Source: Haladaptatus paucihalophilus DX253 (GTDB lineage: Archaea > Halobacteriota > Halobacteria > Halobacteriales > Haladaptataceae). From it: a stretch of 64,000 bases of DNA. Below the pieces are notes generated by a model that was given only the letters and a program-made list of their open reading frames with translations, was not told the origin of the DNA and searched no databases. The position numbers and the translations under genes are program-made. The stretch covers positions 51,375 to 115,374 of the forward strand of contig NZ_AQXI01000005.1 in assembly GCF_000376445.1 (NCBI RefSeq), read 5' to 3'. Of the stretch, positions 34,034-42,043 are shown one piece after another. Each line of letters starts with the position of its first letter. The stretch's first letter is position 1.

Positions 34034-34900
34034 TCACACCCCGCTACCATCACGTCCGGTCACAACGGGCGTGACTCCACCCGTGACCGTGCCATCTTCA
34101 AGGAGATCGAACTCGTGATACCGCATTTCATTCAACCCTTCCGCCGTGTCTATGTCCATCGCCACGATTTTGACTTTCTCTTGTTTTTGACTCACGCAGC
34201 GCTCTTTGACCGTTATGTCCGAGCCACCGAGTTCAACGAGCGCGTTCCAGACACGGGTAATAGTTGTCCCGTGCGGCTTCTCACCATCGATGGCGGTGAT
34301 AGCTTCTTTCAGATCTACACGCGTCCAGAAAATACCTGAGCCGTTTTTCCGCCGCGTGGCGAATTCGTCCCATCGTCGAGCGGCTGTCACCGCACGCCAC
34401 GAGTTCTTTTTGTTCTTCTCGTCCACGAGCCGCCTTTTCACTTGGTACGGCGAACAGTTCGTGTACAGATCCAGCGGAGATGTGGCTGGATCTACGCCAC
34501 CCGGCAGTCCAGTGGTGTTCGACGAATTATCGTCGTCTTCGATCTCGGATTCGAGCTGGTTTACCTTCGCCGTGGCCGCTTTCGAGACCTCTCGCGCGTT
34601 CTTCGCGTTTTCTTTCGCTTCGTGTGCGTTTGCAGCCAGATCCTCTCGGGCTGTACTGGCTTTCTCAGCGTCCACTTCGAGTTCACCAACGCGCTCTTCA
34701 AGCGCATCGATCTGCTCGGCCTGCTGTTGAATCACCGTCCACATCGTTTCCCGGCTTGGGAGCTTCTGCTCGTAATCCGACTTGGACACGACCGCGTTCG
34801 ACGTATTCGACTCTACTCCGTCTATTCCCATCGCGGCGGCAAAGTCTTCGTCCGATACTGTGTTTTTATCGACTTCCTCGGGTGAGAGTCCGATAGACAT
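34034..34900 (-). CDS. Coiled-coil DNA-binding protein, plasmid type (gene 2)
   Basis: 288 residues. Acidic start, a coiled coil at about 50-125, then a basic compact domain at about 150-245 with WRAVTAARRWDEFATRRKNG, a TRVDLKEAITAIDGEKPHGT segment and TRVWNALVELGGSDI, best read as a winged helix. Same order of parts as the protein at 25.5-26.3 kb (coiled coil, W-x-E-F, basic helix pair). A dyad element lies inside its last 15 codons and an inverted copy 211 bp beyond. Candidate plasmid replication or partition protein; unassigned family. Confidence 0.65.
   Translation of the reverse strand: MSIGLSPEEVDKNTVSDEDFAAAMGIDGVESNTSNAVVSKSDYEQKLPSRETMWTVIQQQAEQIDALEERVGELEVDAEKASTAREDLAANAHEAKENAKNAREVSKAATAKVNQLESEIEDDDNSSNTTGLPGGVDPATSPLDLYTNCSPYQVKRRLVDEKNKKNSWRAVTAARRWDEFATRRKNGSGIFWTRVDLKEAITAIDGEKPHGTTITRVWNALVELGGSDITVKERCVSQKQEKVKIVAMDIDTAEGLNEMRYHEFDLLEDGTVTGGVTPVVTGRDGSGV
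34054..34077 (-). repeat. Dyad element copy B within the end of coiled-coil gene 2
   Basis: Inverted copy of 33819-33842 with one mismatch; dyad centres 238 bp apart. A further CACCCGTGACC half-site follows at about 34078-34088. Confidence 0.7.
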
Positions 34901-34972
34901 CAGTTCTCACCTCCGAAACCGTTCCCACAATCCAGAGAGTGACCAAAGTGTCCGATATCGGCGGAACCAAAA

Positions 34973-35371
34973 CTATTCATCGCCGTCGCACCCCCGAACG
35001 TGCTGTGGCCAAGCACTCATGCGGACTGGAGTGTGGCAGTTCGGGCAAGGTCTAGTTCGCTGCGCGCCATCGTACTGGATGCGGCAATTCTCACAGAGAC
35101 GGTCGATCTGCGAACGTGCTTCTTCAACTGCGAGCTGTGAAAACGATCCACGACAGCCACAGAGTGGTTGTCCGTCGTCGTTCATCAGGTGGCAGACGCT
35201 CACAGATGAATCGCCTGTAACGGAATACAGGACAGTCTGGACGTCTTCGGGTAGCCCGTCGAGCGTGCTGGGTTTCGGCGTGGACTGGTCCCACTGGTGA
35301 GTAAGTCGTGTTTGAGTCGTCTCGGTTCGACCGGAGGGAAAGTTCCTTGGGGGTATCGTGCGTTGTGACAT
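34973..35371 (-). CDS. Zinc-finger protein, unknown function
   Basis: 132 residues from MSQRTIPPRNFPSGRTETTQ. Cys/His pairs CGC (about 85), CENC (about 103), CPNC and a final H-x3-C (WPQHVRGC) suggest two zinc sites, the last like a C2HC ribbon. The frame extends to 35509 but the extension is Arg/Lys-rich and contains the upstream palindromes, so the inner ATG is preferred. It follows nothing closely and precedes the coiled-coil gene by 72 nt on the same strand, perhaps an operon. Confidence 0.58.
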   Translation of the reverse strand: MSQRTIPPRNFPSGRTETTQTRLTHQWDQSTPKPSTLDGLPEDVQTVLYSVTGDSSVSVCHLMNDDGQPLCGCRGSFSQLAVEEARSQIDRLCENCRIQYDGAQRTRPCPNCHTPVRMSAWPQHVRGCDGDE

Positions 35372-35427
35372 ATGCGGTTTTCGGCCAACGCGGGCGTGTG
35401 CTTGTGACACACGTCCGTTTGACTTCT

Positions 35428-35442
35428 GGGCACTGAGTGCCC
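35428..35442. promoter_or_regulatory. 15-bp palindrome upstream of zinc-finger gene
   Basis: GGGCACT-G-AGTGCCC, perfect 7-bp arms, 56 nt before the ATG; candidate operator in the divergent gap to the PhiH1-repressor-like gene. Confidence 0.4.
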
Positions 35443-35581
35443 GCGCTGAGCCGTTGGCATATCTTTTTTTATCCTGCAACTTAATTCTATTCCTCGTATG
35501 GGGTTCCATGTTTCCTCAGAAGCGGTCATAGTTGGTTTGAATGTCGCTGACTTTAGTGTCAGAAGCAACTGTCTCAAACGA

Positions 35582-35875
35582 ATGGTGACACACGTTTCGT
35601 GGTTTGCGAAAATCGACTATCCCATCTTTGCGTTCTTCGATAACTATGATATTCGCGCCACTCCGAAAGTCGTCGCTGGCAACATCGAGTACGATAGATC
35701 CTATACTGGCAAACGGTTGCGTGCGCTCCGCGATGCTGGCCTACTCATACAAGACGATGAAGGATTCTACAAGATTTCTGACCTTGGTCGTGACTTTCTT
35801 GCTGGCAATCTTGCGAAAGAAGAACTCGAAGCGCTCGACCCGGAGAAAGCCGAAGACGACGTTGACCAATCCTAA
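35582..35875 (+). CDS. PhiH1-repressor-like winged-helix protein
   Basis: 97 residues from MVTHVSWFAKIDYPIFAFFD. The winged helix FFDNYDIRATPKVVAGNIEY, then DRSYTGKRLRALRDAGLLIQ and a wing DDEGFYKISDLGRDFL resembles the repressor family first seen in halophage PhiH. Start chosen because it gives the canonical beginning; the frame opens 28 codons earlier without support. Common on haloarchaeal plasmids and proviruses. Divergent from the zinc-finger gene and convergent with the par genes. Confidence 0.7.
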   Translation: MVTHVSWFAKIDYPIFAFFDNYDIRATPKVVAGNIEYDRSYTGKRLRALRDAGLLIQDDEGFYKISDLGRDFLAGNLAKEELEALDPEKAEDDVDQS

Positions 35876-35895
35876 TCCCTGAACGCTTTTCCTCT

Positions 35896-36300
35896 TTAAG
35901 GCGCTCGAACCCAGTCAGCAACAGCATCCCGCCACATCTCAAACAACTCTGGGTCAGCCTCTTGCATCCCAACTCGAACAAACATTCCTAACAGCTCCCC
36001 CCGTGTCATCTGTTCATCTTCGGATGTGGGTCGTCCAAGCTCATTTTCGAGCTCTGTTCCAACTCGATCCAACAACTCAGGATTCGCCTTCAGTACATCA
36101 GTGAGAGCGGCAAGTTCCTTGTCCCAAATTGAGACTGTTTGATTCGTTCCGCTTGCCGATCGGTTGTGCAAGCTCTCCACGACCGCCTCCTGAAACTCCC
36201 GATACGCGTCTTCTTTCGCTACGTCCTGGATTCGATTCCCGCCCTGTGTTTCTTCCTTCAGAGCCTTGAGATCGCTGTCAAGATCGCTTTCGTCTACCAT
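35896..36300 (-). CDS. Probable ParA partner (plasmid segregation)
   Basis: 134 residues, acidic, helical, no membrane segment. It follows parA on the same strand, with a 100-nt repeat array between them. Two helices (AYREFQEAVVESLHNRSASG and TRGELLGMFVRVGMQEADPE) could form a dimer or DNA-contact unit. Haloarchaeal plasmids usually carry such a small non-ParB gene behind parA. Role as adaptor is inferred from position. Confidence 0.55.
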   Translation of the reverse strand: MVDESDLDSDLKALKEETQGGNRIQDVAKEDAYREFQEAVVESLHNRSASGTNQTVSIWDKELAALTDVLKANPELLDRVGTELENELGRPTSEDEQMTRGELLGMFVRVGMQEADPELFEMWRDAVADWVRAP

Positions 36301-36308
36301 TTATGATC

Positions 36309-36395
36309 TCCTATGTGTGTTCCCATGTGTATCTCTAAGTGATTTCCTATGTGTATCCCTATGTGGATTCATCTGTGTGTGTCTATGTGGTATCG
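36309..36395. repeat. Imperfect tandem repeats between parA and its partner (parS-like)
   Basis: Six or so copies of a unit around CTATGTGTATCC in about 87 nt: CTATGTGT (36311), CCATGTGTATC (36323), CCTATGTGTATCC (36346), CTATGTGG (36359), CTGTGTGTG and CTATGTGG (36383). Candidate centromere or operator. Confidence 0.55.
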
Positions 36396-36402
36396 ATTAT
36401 TT

Positions 36403-37284
36403 TCACTGGACTGATGGAGTGTTGGCAGTGGACTTGCCGACACGTGTCTCGAGGAGTTCTGCATTCGCTTCATACGCCTCTAACGCACGATGGGCTGTCT
36501 TGGATGGTTCTTCGAGTGCAAAGACTGTCTCACCACGTTTCTGTTGATTCTGAATGTCCTGACTGGACGGAATATGCTCGCCGATTGCATTTGGGTACTC
36601 GTCGGCAAATGCCTCGACATAGTGCTTGCCAAGCTTCGTTCGGAGATCAACCTCGTTTGGAATGACGAGCGTGAGTTCAATAGCGAGGTCGAATTGGTCG
36701 TTGATCTCCGCAACATCATCTTGGAGTGCGGCGGCTTGTTCAGCTTCGAAGGGACCTGGACGGACAGGAACCATCACATTCTCGGCAGCCCACAACCCAT
36801 TGAGCGTGACATTGTTCGTCACTCCTGGTAGGTCGATCAGTACGAAATCATAGCGGCCGTCGATTGAGTTGGTGAGGAACTGATCGAATCGAGAATACCG
36901 CTCGCGAGCGTTGTCAACTGAGTTGAGTTCGGCATCAAGACCATCGAGTGCTTCTGTTGCAGGGATGAGATCGGGGCCTTCGCCGGTTGGGGTGACAAGT
37001 TCATCAACTACATCAGGAAGTTTCTCAGTGATTTCTTTCCACTTGTCGCGGAACACGGTGGAGATATCGGGCCACGCATCGGGATCTGGCGTAATCCCAA
37101 ACTGCTTGCTCAAATCGCCTTGTTTTCCAGCAAGATCGATAAGCAGTACATCATACCCTCGCTGTGCGAGTGCGACGCCGAGATGAGCGGTGGTTGTGGT
37201 TTTTCCCACGCCGCCTTTGTCAACGAACGTTGCAATGGTGTGTGTCGGTTGAGAGTCTGTTTCTTCCGTCATTGGGATCACCAT
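36403..37284 (-). CDS. parA: ParA-family partition ATPase
   Basis: 293 residues. Deviant Walker A KGGVGKTTTTAHLG (about 22-35), switch DLAGKQGDLSKQFG, and Walker B FVLIDLPG followed by ...NVTLNGLWAAENVMVPVRP are as in Soj/ParA. It moves plasmid DNA by ATP-dependent patterning. Starts at ATG 37284 or 37272 (MTEETDSQPTHTIA); a TTTATACA box near 37305-37312 puts transcription start close to 37284, favouring a leaderless first ATG. Followed by a repeat array and a small partner gene. Confidence 0.9.
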   Translation of the reverse strand: MVIPMTEETDSQPTHTIATFVDKGGVGKTTTTAHLGVALAQRGYDVLLIDLAGKQGDLSKQFGITPDPDAWPDISTVFRDKWKEITEKLPDVVDELVTPTGEGPDLIPATEALDGLDAELNSVDNARERYSRFDQFLTNSIDGRYDFVLIDLPGVTNNVTLNGLWAAENVMVPVRPGPFEAEQAAALQDDVAEINDQFDLAIELTLVIPNEVDLRTKLGKHYVEAFADEYPNAIGEHIPSSQDIQNQQKRGETVFALEEPSKTAHRALEAYEANAELLETRVGKSTANTPSVQ

Positions 37285-37289
37285 CTAAA

Positions 37290-37353
37290 CATAGCTAATG
37301 CTCTATGTATAAATTTATCTTAAGCATTGTGTATAGATATGTGGATACACATA
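37290..37353. promoter_or_regulatory. parA promoter region with ATGTG-type repeats
   Basis: CATAG...CTATG inverted repeat at 37290-37307 and TATGTGGATACACATA (37338-37353, TATGTG-GATA-CACATA), plus TATGTGG at 37361. The same ATGTG word builds the array behind parA, so one protein may bind both. Confidence 0.5.
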
Positions 37354-37545
37354 GGCGTGATATGTGGTGGTAGAAGGTCTAGAAACCCCGAATAAGGTTT
37401 AAGGAGAGTGGTGAATTTCGCACTATTCAGCGTCGATCTGGGCGACACTGACGACTGGTTTCCTGGCGGTAATTGAACGGAAAGCGGGATGATGTGCCTC
37501 TGACTTGGCGGTGGTTCCCGCAAAAGTGAGAGACTTGTTGTTGTC

Positions 37546-37749
37546 CTACGCTCGTGACGAACGCGCGAGCAAGTCTCGCACATCGTCGCGGATACCGATC
37601 CCCGCGAGGACAATGAGCGCGATCCCAATCACGGCAGCAATCGTCTTGCCAGCCGTTGCGGCAAGCCAGTCATGGCCGAACAGGGCGAACGCGCCAAGCA
37701 AGATCAGCAACAGTTCGTTGCTGTCTCGGATGTGAGTGATGACGTTCAT
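37546..37749 (-). CDS. Small two-helix membrane protein
   Basis: 67 residues from MNVITHIRDSNELLLILLGA. Two membrane helices separated by FGHDWLAATAG, ending in IRDDVRDLLARSSRA. Follows a 33-aa gene on the same strand by 84 nt. Unrecognised family; small membrane proteins like this are common on haloarchaeal plasmids and pleolipovirus-like elements. Confidence 0.5.
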   Translation of the reverse strand: MNVITHIRDSNELLLILLGAFALFGHDWLAATAGKTIAAVIGIALIVLAGIGIRDDVRDLLARSSRA

Positions 37750-37833
37750 GGCATGATCGGCGGATGTTATCTGTCCCGCCCCGCCGGGAGCGGGCTGACC
37801 GACACGGCACCCCAAAAAATGGGGGCCTCGACC

Positions 37834-37935
37834 TTAAATCAGGCCGAGGATTTTCATCGCCGTTGCGACCGAACCGAGTGCATAGAAGGCGATTTTGACC
37901 TTTTTGAGCACTCGGTCAACGTCTTCGTCGGTCAT
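37834..37935 (-). CDS. 33-aa peptide gene
   Basis: MTDEDVDRVLKKVKIAFYAL, then GSVATAMKILGLI and TAA. An ATG three codons earlier (37944) would give MESMTDED. Helical, amphipathic-to-hydrophobic; upstream of, and in line with, the small membrane protein gene. Too short for database-style recognition but codon pattern looks genuine. Confidence 0.4.
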   Translation of the reverse strand: MTDEDVDRVLKKVKIAFYALGSVATAMKILGLI

Positions 37936-38155
37936 GGATTCCATCTGAGGACGGGCGTTCCGTCCTCGGCTATAACTACAATCTTCGCCCCCATAAAACT
38001 ATTGAATCAATGATTGTATAGAACAGAATGCCAAGACAGAAGCGCATTCAAAAATATAATTGTACTGCCTATTCTACGCTCTATAATAGAGTTTTGCGGG
38101 AAGAAGAGTTATATCCAAAGCACGCCCTATCACTAGACGGATTCCATCTGAGGAC
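37936..38155. repeat. 17-bp direct repeat pair
   Basis: GGATTCCATCTGAGGAC at 37936-37952 and 38139-38155. The first copy spans the possible ATG of the 33-aa gene, the second is followed by a stop (ATG GAA TCC GTC TAG), so a gene start region was duplicated. No supported gene in the ~180 nt between. Confidence 0.6.
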
Positions 38156-38203
38156 AGGGCTACGCCCTTTTTCCTCCGATGTCAACATTCTCCAGAGCGG
38201 CTG

Positions 38204-38452
38204 CTATTCCGGACGAATCCAGATTACGCGCCGGGCTTCGGGCTTCTTCTTCCGAATCTTGCCATCTTCCGCGAGATGATCGAGTACAGTATAGGTGGAC
38301 CGACGCGGCCAATCAAGGGCGTTTGCAACCTCGCTGGTCATATAGGGTTCGCCGGGGTCCATTGCGGCTAACGCATCCTCGGGCTTGCGCTCTTGGACAT
38401 ATTCGCCGCCTTCGTTTCGCTCCCTCTCTCGGTCGTTTTCGGCCATATTCAT
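38204..38452 (-). CDS. Winged-helix regulator
   Basis: 82 residues from MNMAENDRERERNEGGEYVQ. The winged helix MDPGEPYMTSEVANALDWPR, then RSTYTVLDHLAEDGKIRKKK with a short wing ARRVIWIRP fills the C-terminal two thirds. It is divergent from the SWIM gene, and two 18-bp operators lie in the gap, so it probably represses both directions including itself. Confidence 0.72.
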   Translation of the reverse strand: MNMAENDRERERNEGGEYVQERKPEDALAAMDPGEPYMTSEVANALDWPRRSTYTVLDHLAEDGKIRKKKPEARRVIWIRPE

Positions 38453-38479
38453 CGATAGGGATTCTACCCTCATATAGCC

Positions 38480-38497
38480 TTGGCCTTACAAGGCCAA
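38480..38497. promoter_or_regulatory. Operator 1 of the wHTH/SWIM divergent promoter
   Basis: TTGGCCTT-AC-AAGGCCAA, perfect 8-bp arms, 27 nt before the winged-helix ATG. Confidence 0.72.
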
Positions 38498-38513
38498 CGT
38501 AAGTTTTAATACC

Positions 38514-38531
38514 TTGGCCCTGTAAGGCTAA
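38514..38531. promoter_or_regulatory. Operator 2 of the wHTH/SWIM divergent promoter
   Basis: TTGGCCCTGTAAGGCTAA, same register as operator 1 with four changes, start-to-start 34 bp. GTTTTAATAC between the two could be the TATA box. Confidence 0.68.
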
Positions 38532-38623
38532 GGTAGGAAGAACGGTGCCCTCGGGCGTGTGTAGAAACGCGCCGGGTGTTCCAGCACCCGGCACTGGTCT
38601 TCCAAATGCGACTCCGAAAGACC

Positions 38624-39022
38624 ATGTCAACGAAATCGCCTACGGAACTTGAATCTGACGAGAAGGCACAGAAACGCGCGCAGTGGGAACAGTTCGGCTT
38701 CCACGTTGAAGCCCCCGGACAGGTCGAAGTGACCAACGAAAGCCACGACAACCCCGCTGACCACCAATACGTCGTGACGCTGGACGACGTGACGGGCAAA
38801 GCAATGGCGTGTACCTGCCCGCATCACGTCCACCGGAGCGCGTTCTGCAAGCACATGACTGCCGTCGAGAATGCGACTGATGACGGGACGCTCACGGCGT
38901 TCCCATCGGACGACGAGACGGACGAAAACGACACTGAATCGGCAGAGTGCGACTGTGACGGCCTGAATGGCTTCCCGTGCTGGCCGTGCGTTCGTACGGG
39001 TCGCAAAGAACTGCCGAACTAA
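38624..39022 (+). CDS. SWIM zinc-finger protein
   Basis: 132 residues from MSTKSPTELESDEKAQKRAQ. The SWIM signature CTC (Cys 63, 65) ... FCKH (Cys 75, His 77) is intact; a second Cys cluster CDCDGLNGFPCWPC sits near the C terminus. SWIM domains bind DNA or proteins; in archaea their role is unclear. First gene of a tight run with an SprT-like metalloprotein and a small zinc finger (gap of 22 nt, then an ATGA overlap), a set often seen on haloarchaeal plasmids. A truncated relative lies at 20.9 kb. Confidence 0.8.
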   Translation: MSTKSPTELESDEKAQKRAQWEQFGFHVEAPGQVEVTNESHDNPADHQYVVTLDDVTGKAMACTCPHHVHRSAFCKHMTAVENATDDGTLTAFPSDDETDENDTESAECDCDGLNGFPCWPCVRTGRKELPN

Positions 39023-39044
39023 CCCCGTCTCACTCTTTTCATTT

Positions 39045-39611
39045 ATGTCACGTCAAACAACGCTGTCCGATGGTGCCCAGCGAACGCTGACCGAGTGTGC
39101 GAATGCGGCCGAACGCGCAGACACACTGACGACAGAGCGCGACCTGCTCGACCGAGCGCAACAGCATGCGGTGGACGTCGCCACTGAGTATTTCCCCGAT
39201 CTGCCTGTTGAAGCGATTGAATGGGAGGTGTCCCACCGACGACAGCGGTCAGCAGGTGCGACGAAATACGACCCGGCGACCGACGAGATAACGATCTCGC
39301 TCGCATGGGACGCGTTCGAGCAACACGGCTGGGAGCAATTCAGTTCGACAGTCCGCCACGAGTTGATTCACGCATGGCAGTATCACGAGTTCGGAGAGGC
39401 GGACCACGGGCGGACATTCACCCGCTGGACGGATGCGCTCGACACGTCGCAGTACTGCGAGCGGTTCACATCGCCGAACTGGTGGGTGATTTGCGAAGAC
39501 TGTGACGGGCGACTCGCGCGTTATCGGCGCTCGAAGATCGTCAAACAGCCTGAGAACTACAGTTGTGGCAACTGCGGCGGGTCGCTCCGCGTCGAGGAGG
39601 CCACCGAATGA
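39045..39611 (+). CDS. SprT-like zinc metalloprotein
   Basis: 188 residues from MSRQTTLSDGAQRTL. HELIH at 105-109 with His 121 (HEFGEADHG) gives the zinc protease site, followed by a four-Cys zinc ribbon ICEDC...YSCGNCG near residues 143-180, the SprT/Spartan arrangement. Such proteins cleave DNA-protein crosslinks in eukaryotes; substrate here unknown. The frame opens earlier, inside the SWIM gene, but this ATG is the only sensible start. Overlaps the next gene by ATGA. Confidence 0.85.
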   Translation: MSRQTTLSDGAQRTLTECANAAERADTLTTERDLLDRAQQHAVDVATEYFPDLPVEAIEWEVSHRRQRSAGATKYDPATDEITISLAWDAFEQHGWEQFSSTVRHELIHAWQYHEFGEADHGRTFTRWTDALDTSQYCERFTSPNWWVICEDCDGRLARYRRSKIVKQPENYSCGNCGGSLRVEEATE

Positions 39612-39799
39612 CGGAGAAGTACCGCTGTCCTCACTGTCTGCGGCTTGTTGGGACCATGACGGTGGCTGGTCCGTCACGGGTCCATGTGAGTCCGTGCGGC
39701 CATCGTCTCGTTGCACCGGATGCGGTGCTTGAGATGGGTGATTTGCACCCTCCCCGTCCTGATGTGTGGGTGCTGAACTTTCTCGCTGACTCTCACTGA
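39608..39799 (+). CDS. Small zinc-finger protein
   Basis: 63 residues, MTEKYRCPHCLRLVGTMTVA, with CPHC and a later C-G-H (PCGHRLV) that could complete a zinc site. Start is the ATG overlapping the SprT-like stop. Third member of the SWIM-SprT-zinc-finger operon. Function unknown. Confidence 0.62.
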   Translation: MTEKYRCPHCLRLVGTMTVAGPSRVHVSPCGHRLVAPDAVLEMGDLHPPRPDVWVLNFLADSH

Positions 39800-39872
39800 C
39801 TCCCACAAACGCTTTCGGCCCTCCCTTATTATCTCATTCGCTCGTTTTTCGGTGGTACAGATGCTAACAGAA

Positions 39873-39891
39873 GTTAGGATTCTATACTAAC
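39873..39891. repeat. 19-bp palindrome, variant copy
   Basis: GTTAGGATTCTATACTAAC: one mismatch in 7-bp arms. 76 nt upstream of the next gene. Confidence 0.55.
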
Positions 39892-39916
39892 CTATACGGC
39901 TCTACTGAAGACAGAG

Positions 39917-39943
39917 ATTAAGCCTCGCACCCGATGGCTTAAT
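39917..39943. terminator. 8-bp stem hairpin
   Basis: ATTAAGCC and GGCTTAAT around an 11-nt loop, between the zinc-finger operon and the membrane gene. Confidence 0.35.
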
Positions 39944-39967
39944 TGCTACTGCAAATACATCTCTGCT

Positions 39968-40273
39968 ATGGTGGAAAATAATCACTCTTTGATTCCCCGT
40001 CGTTCCTCGCTACTCGCGTTCCTTCCTGTGGTTCTACTCTTACTTCTCGTTCCATTTTTCATGAATACACCTTATTACCCGAATCTTGGATTTCTGTTGA
40101 TTTTCGGCTCCTTCGGAAGTGGTGTCGTTTTCTTTTTGCTGTCACCGATTCCGTACATATATTGGGAGAACTCAAAATGGAGCATCGCTCTGTTCTTTCT
40201 TGGCAGTTCTCTCACTGCAGGATCTGTATTATTATATCTTTTTTACGGCTGTGTCTTCGGATGTGCGGCATGA
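39968..40273 (+). CDS. Three-helix membrane protein
   Basis: 101 residues, basic start MVENNHSLIPRRSSLLAFLP and three membrane helices, ending in GCVFGCAA with two Cys. No recognised motif. Lower G+C than its neighbours, so possibly a recent arrival. Confidence 0.5.
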   Translation: MVENNHSLIPRRSSLLAFLPVVLLLLLVPFFMNTPYYPNLGFLLIFGSFGSGVVFFLLSPIPYIYWENSKWSIALFFLGSSLTAGSVLLYLFYGCVFGCAA

Positions 40274-40353
40274 AATACTATTGAGCGATACACACCCTGT
40301 ATATAGTCCAACCGTTAGAACCTATCTCCTCTTGAGGGTTTCAAAAAGCCTAT

Positions 40354-40372
40354 GTTAGTAGCCTATGCTAAT
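40354..40372. repeat. 19-bp palindrome, degenerate copy
   Basis: GTTAGTAGCCTATGCTAAT, two mismatches between arms. Confidence 0.4.
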
Positions 40373-40456
40373 CCTGGCATATTTACTTTCGCTCTGGCTG
40401 ACGACTAATTACAGTGATTCCGAGCGGAGACACCATGCATGTCCATTTTCCTCTGC

Positions 40457-40735
40457 TCAGCGTTTCGTGCGAACTGCCCGATAGTAGTGTCCATTCTCAC
40501 CTCGACGAATCTCAATTACGTCCCATTCGGTTCCGACCACGGCATCACGTAATCGACGCGGGTTTACTAACCGGAGTAACAGTGGTTCGCTCACATCGCC
40601 TTTGTATTGGAAGTGGTAGATGCGAAAGCCGAGCCCTGGTGGTGGATCAGCACGATAGCTGAAGAGCTTGGGTACGTGCTCGTGGTCTGGGTCGTTGCTA
40701 TCAATGACCGCTGTGGTATCGTCTGTACCAACCAA
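40457..40735 (-). CDS. Uncharacterised small soluble protein
   Basis: 92 residues, mixed alpha/beta, rich in charged and aromatic residues (LGFRIYHFQYKGDVSEPLLL, RRGENGHYYRAVRTKR). No signal peptide. The frame has no competing ORF of quality. Family unknown. Confidence 0.5.
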   Translation of the reverse strand: MVGTDDTTAVIDSNDPDHEHVPKLFSYRADPPPGLGFRIYHFQYKGDVSEPLLLRLVNPRRLRDAVVGTEWDVIEIRRGENGHYYRAVRTKR

Positions 40736-40909
40736 ATGGTGAGCCCATCACTTGCTGGGAATTTCAGTACGGCCAAATTGACTGCTACTACCTTCTACCC
40801 CCTCTTTGCTGATGCAAGTACACGGGCGATATAGACGAGCAGACATTTGAAACCGATCGTCACTCGTGTAAGTAAAGACCCACAGTGGATAAGAACCCGA
40901 GCGGCTACC
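40736..40909. other. Intergenic gap before DUF63
   Basis: Short space between two minus-strand genes. No supported feature. Confidence 0.3.
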
Positions 40910-42043
40910 TTAAATTCCGAACGTCGCTCGGAGCATGTCGCGGGTTCCAGGTCCAAGGCCGACCGCAAGGATAGCGATGAGCAACAGGATGGCATAGCGC
41001 GGACTCTCCTCGAAAATCTGCTCGTCGAATACCCAGACGACGGCGGTTGCGGCGACGATTTTGACGAGCAGGAACGGCCATACCGTGCCGATAGCCGCCG
41101 CGACCGATTCAGGGAGCACCGTCGACGTGACGTCGATGATGGCCGCATTCACCGGATGTTTCGCGCCGTACTCGCCCTTCAGACCGAGCGCGCTAGCCCA
41201 ATCGAGCACCACGACGTTCGCGACTCCATCCACCGAGTGACCCCAGATGACCACCGCACCGATGAATCCCGTTCCGGCATTGATTTCGGGGGCGTAGCGA
41301 TCGATGCCCCACCACGTGACCGCAGTGACCAGCGTTGCGCCGACGAGGACGACAACCAACACCTGCGGGTAGAAGCCGACTCGTCGGGTCGTGAACGCCA
41401 AAACACCCAGGTAGCCCATTGTGGCGGCGAGGACGAGCGTCCCGATTCCGGCGAGTGGACGTTCGTAGTCCTCGAAGACGCCCCGCCGAGCGAGTGAGAT
41501 ACTCACGACGAGTCCCGCCAGCGTGACGAAGAAGACGGTGAAGTAGATGATGGGGCTGATGATGAGCGTGTTCCATGGGAACGGAATCGCCTCGGCTCCG
41601 GTCTGTCGGAGGGCATCGTTCGCGTCCTCGACCACGCGGAGTGCGCCGCCGAACAGCATGAAGGGAAATAGGGCGTAGAAGAGGCCCCTGTCCCGACCCA
41701 CGTTGAGTCGTCGGAGGAGCAAGACGACGCCGAGGAGCGCAACGATGAGCGTGACAGCGTACCCGACCTCGGAGACGAGTGTATACCCTGGAACGGCGAC
41801 GGGTTCCGGCGCGCTCGCGCAGGCGCTCGCGCTGTCGATGAATCTTGTCGTTCCGCCCTCTCGGACGGCGCACGCCGCACCTTTTGCGTCGGCGACGACC
41901 GGCCCCCAGAAGTAGTGCCAAATGAAGCCGTCGTATACCCATTTCGGGAAGACGAGGGCGCCGCCCACCAGTGCGACGACGGCGGTGGCGACTGCTCCCG
42001 CCCACGCGCGCTCGTTGCCGAGGCGCTCGCTTGCGGTATCCAT
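40910..42043 (-). CDS. DUF63 family membrane protein
   Basis: 377 residues from [16 protein letters not shown], nine to ten helices; the motifs [27 protein letters not shown] (His/Asp in a helix) and [12 protein letters not shown] are characteristic of the archaeal DUF63 family, a chromosomally common membrane protein of unknown function. G+C is clearly higher than in the flanking AT-rich genes. Start chosen at this ATG rather than the upstream one in a poor context. The polar residues inside the helices hint at an enzyme or transporter. Confidence 0.82.
   Translation of the reverse strand: MDTASERLGNERAWAGAVATAVVALVGGALVFPKWVYDGFIWHYFWGPVVADAKGAACAVREGGTTRFIDSASACASAPEPVAVPGYTLVSEVGYAVTLIVALLGVVLLLRRLNVGRDRGLFYALFPFMLFGGALRVVEDANDALRQTGAEAIPFPWNTLIISPIIYFTVFFVTLAGLVVSISLARRGVFEDYERPLAGIGTLVLAATMGYLGVLAFTTRRVGFYPQVLVVVLVGATLVTAVTWWGIDRYAPEINAGTGFIGAVVIWGHSVDGVANVVVLDWASALGLKGEYGAKHPVNAAIIDVTSTVLPESVAAAIGTVWPFLLVKIVAATAVVWVFDEQIFEESPRYAILLLIAILAVGLGPGTRDMLRATFGI

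Noticed and set aside
34442..34896. Plus-strand frames over coiled-coil gene 2
   Set aside because: Antisense shadows with implausible composition.
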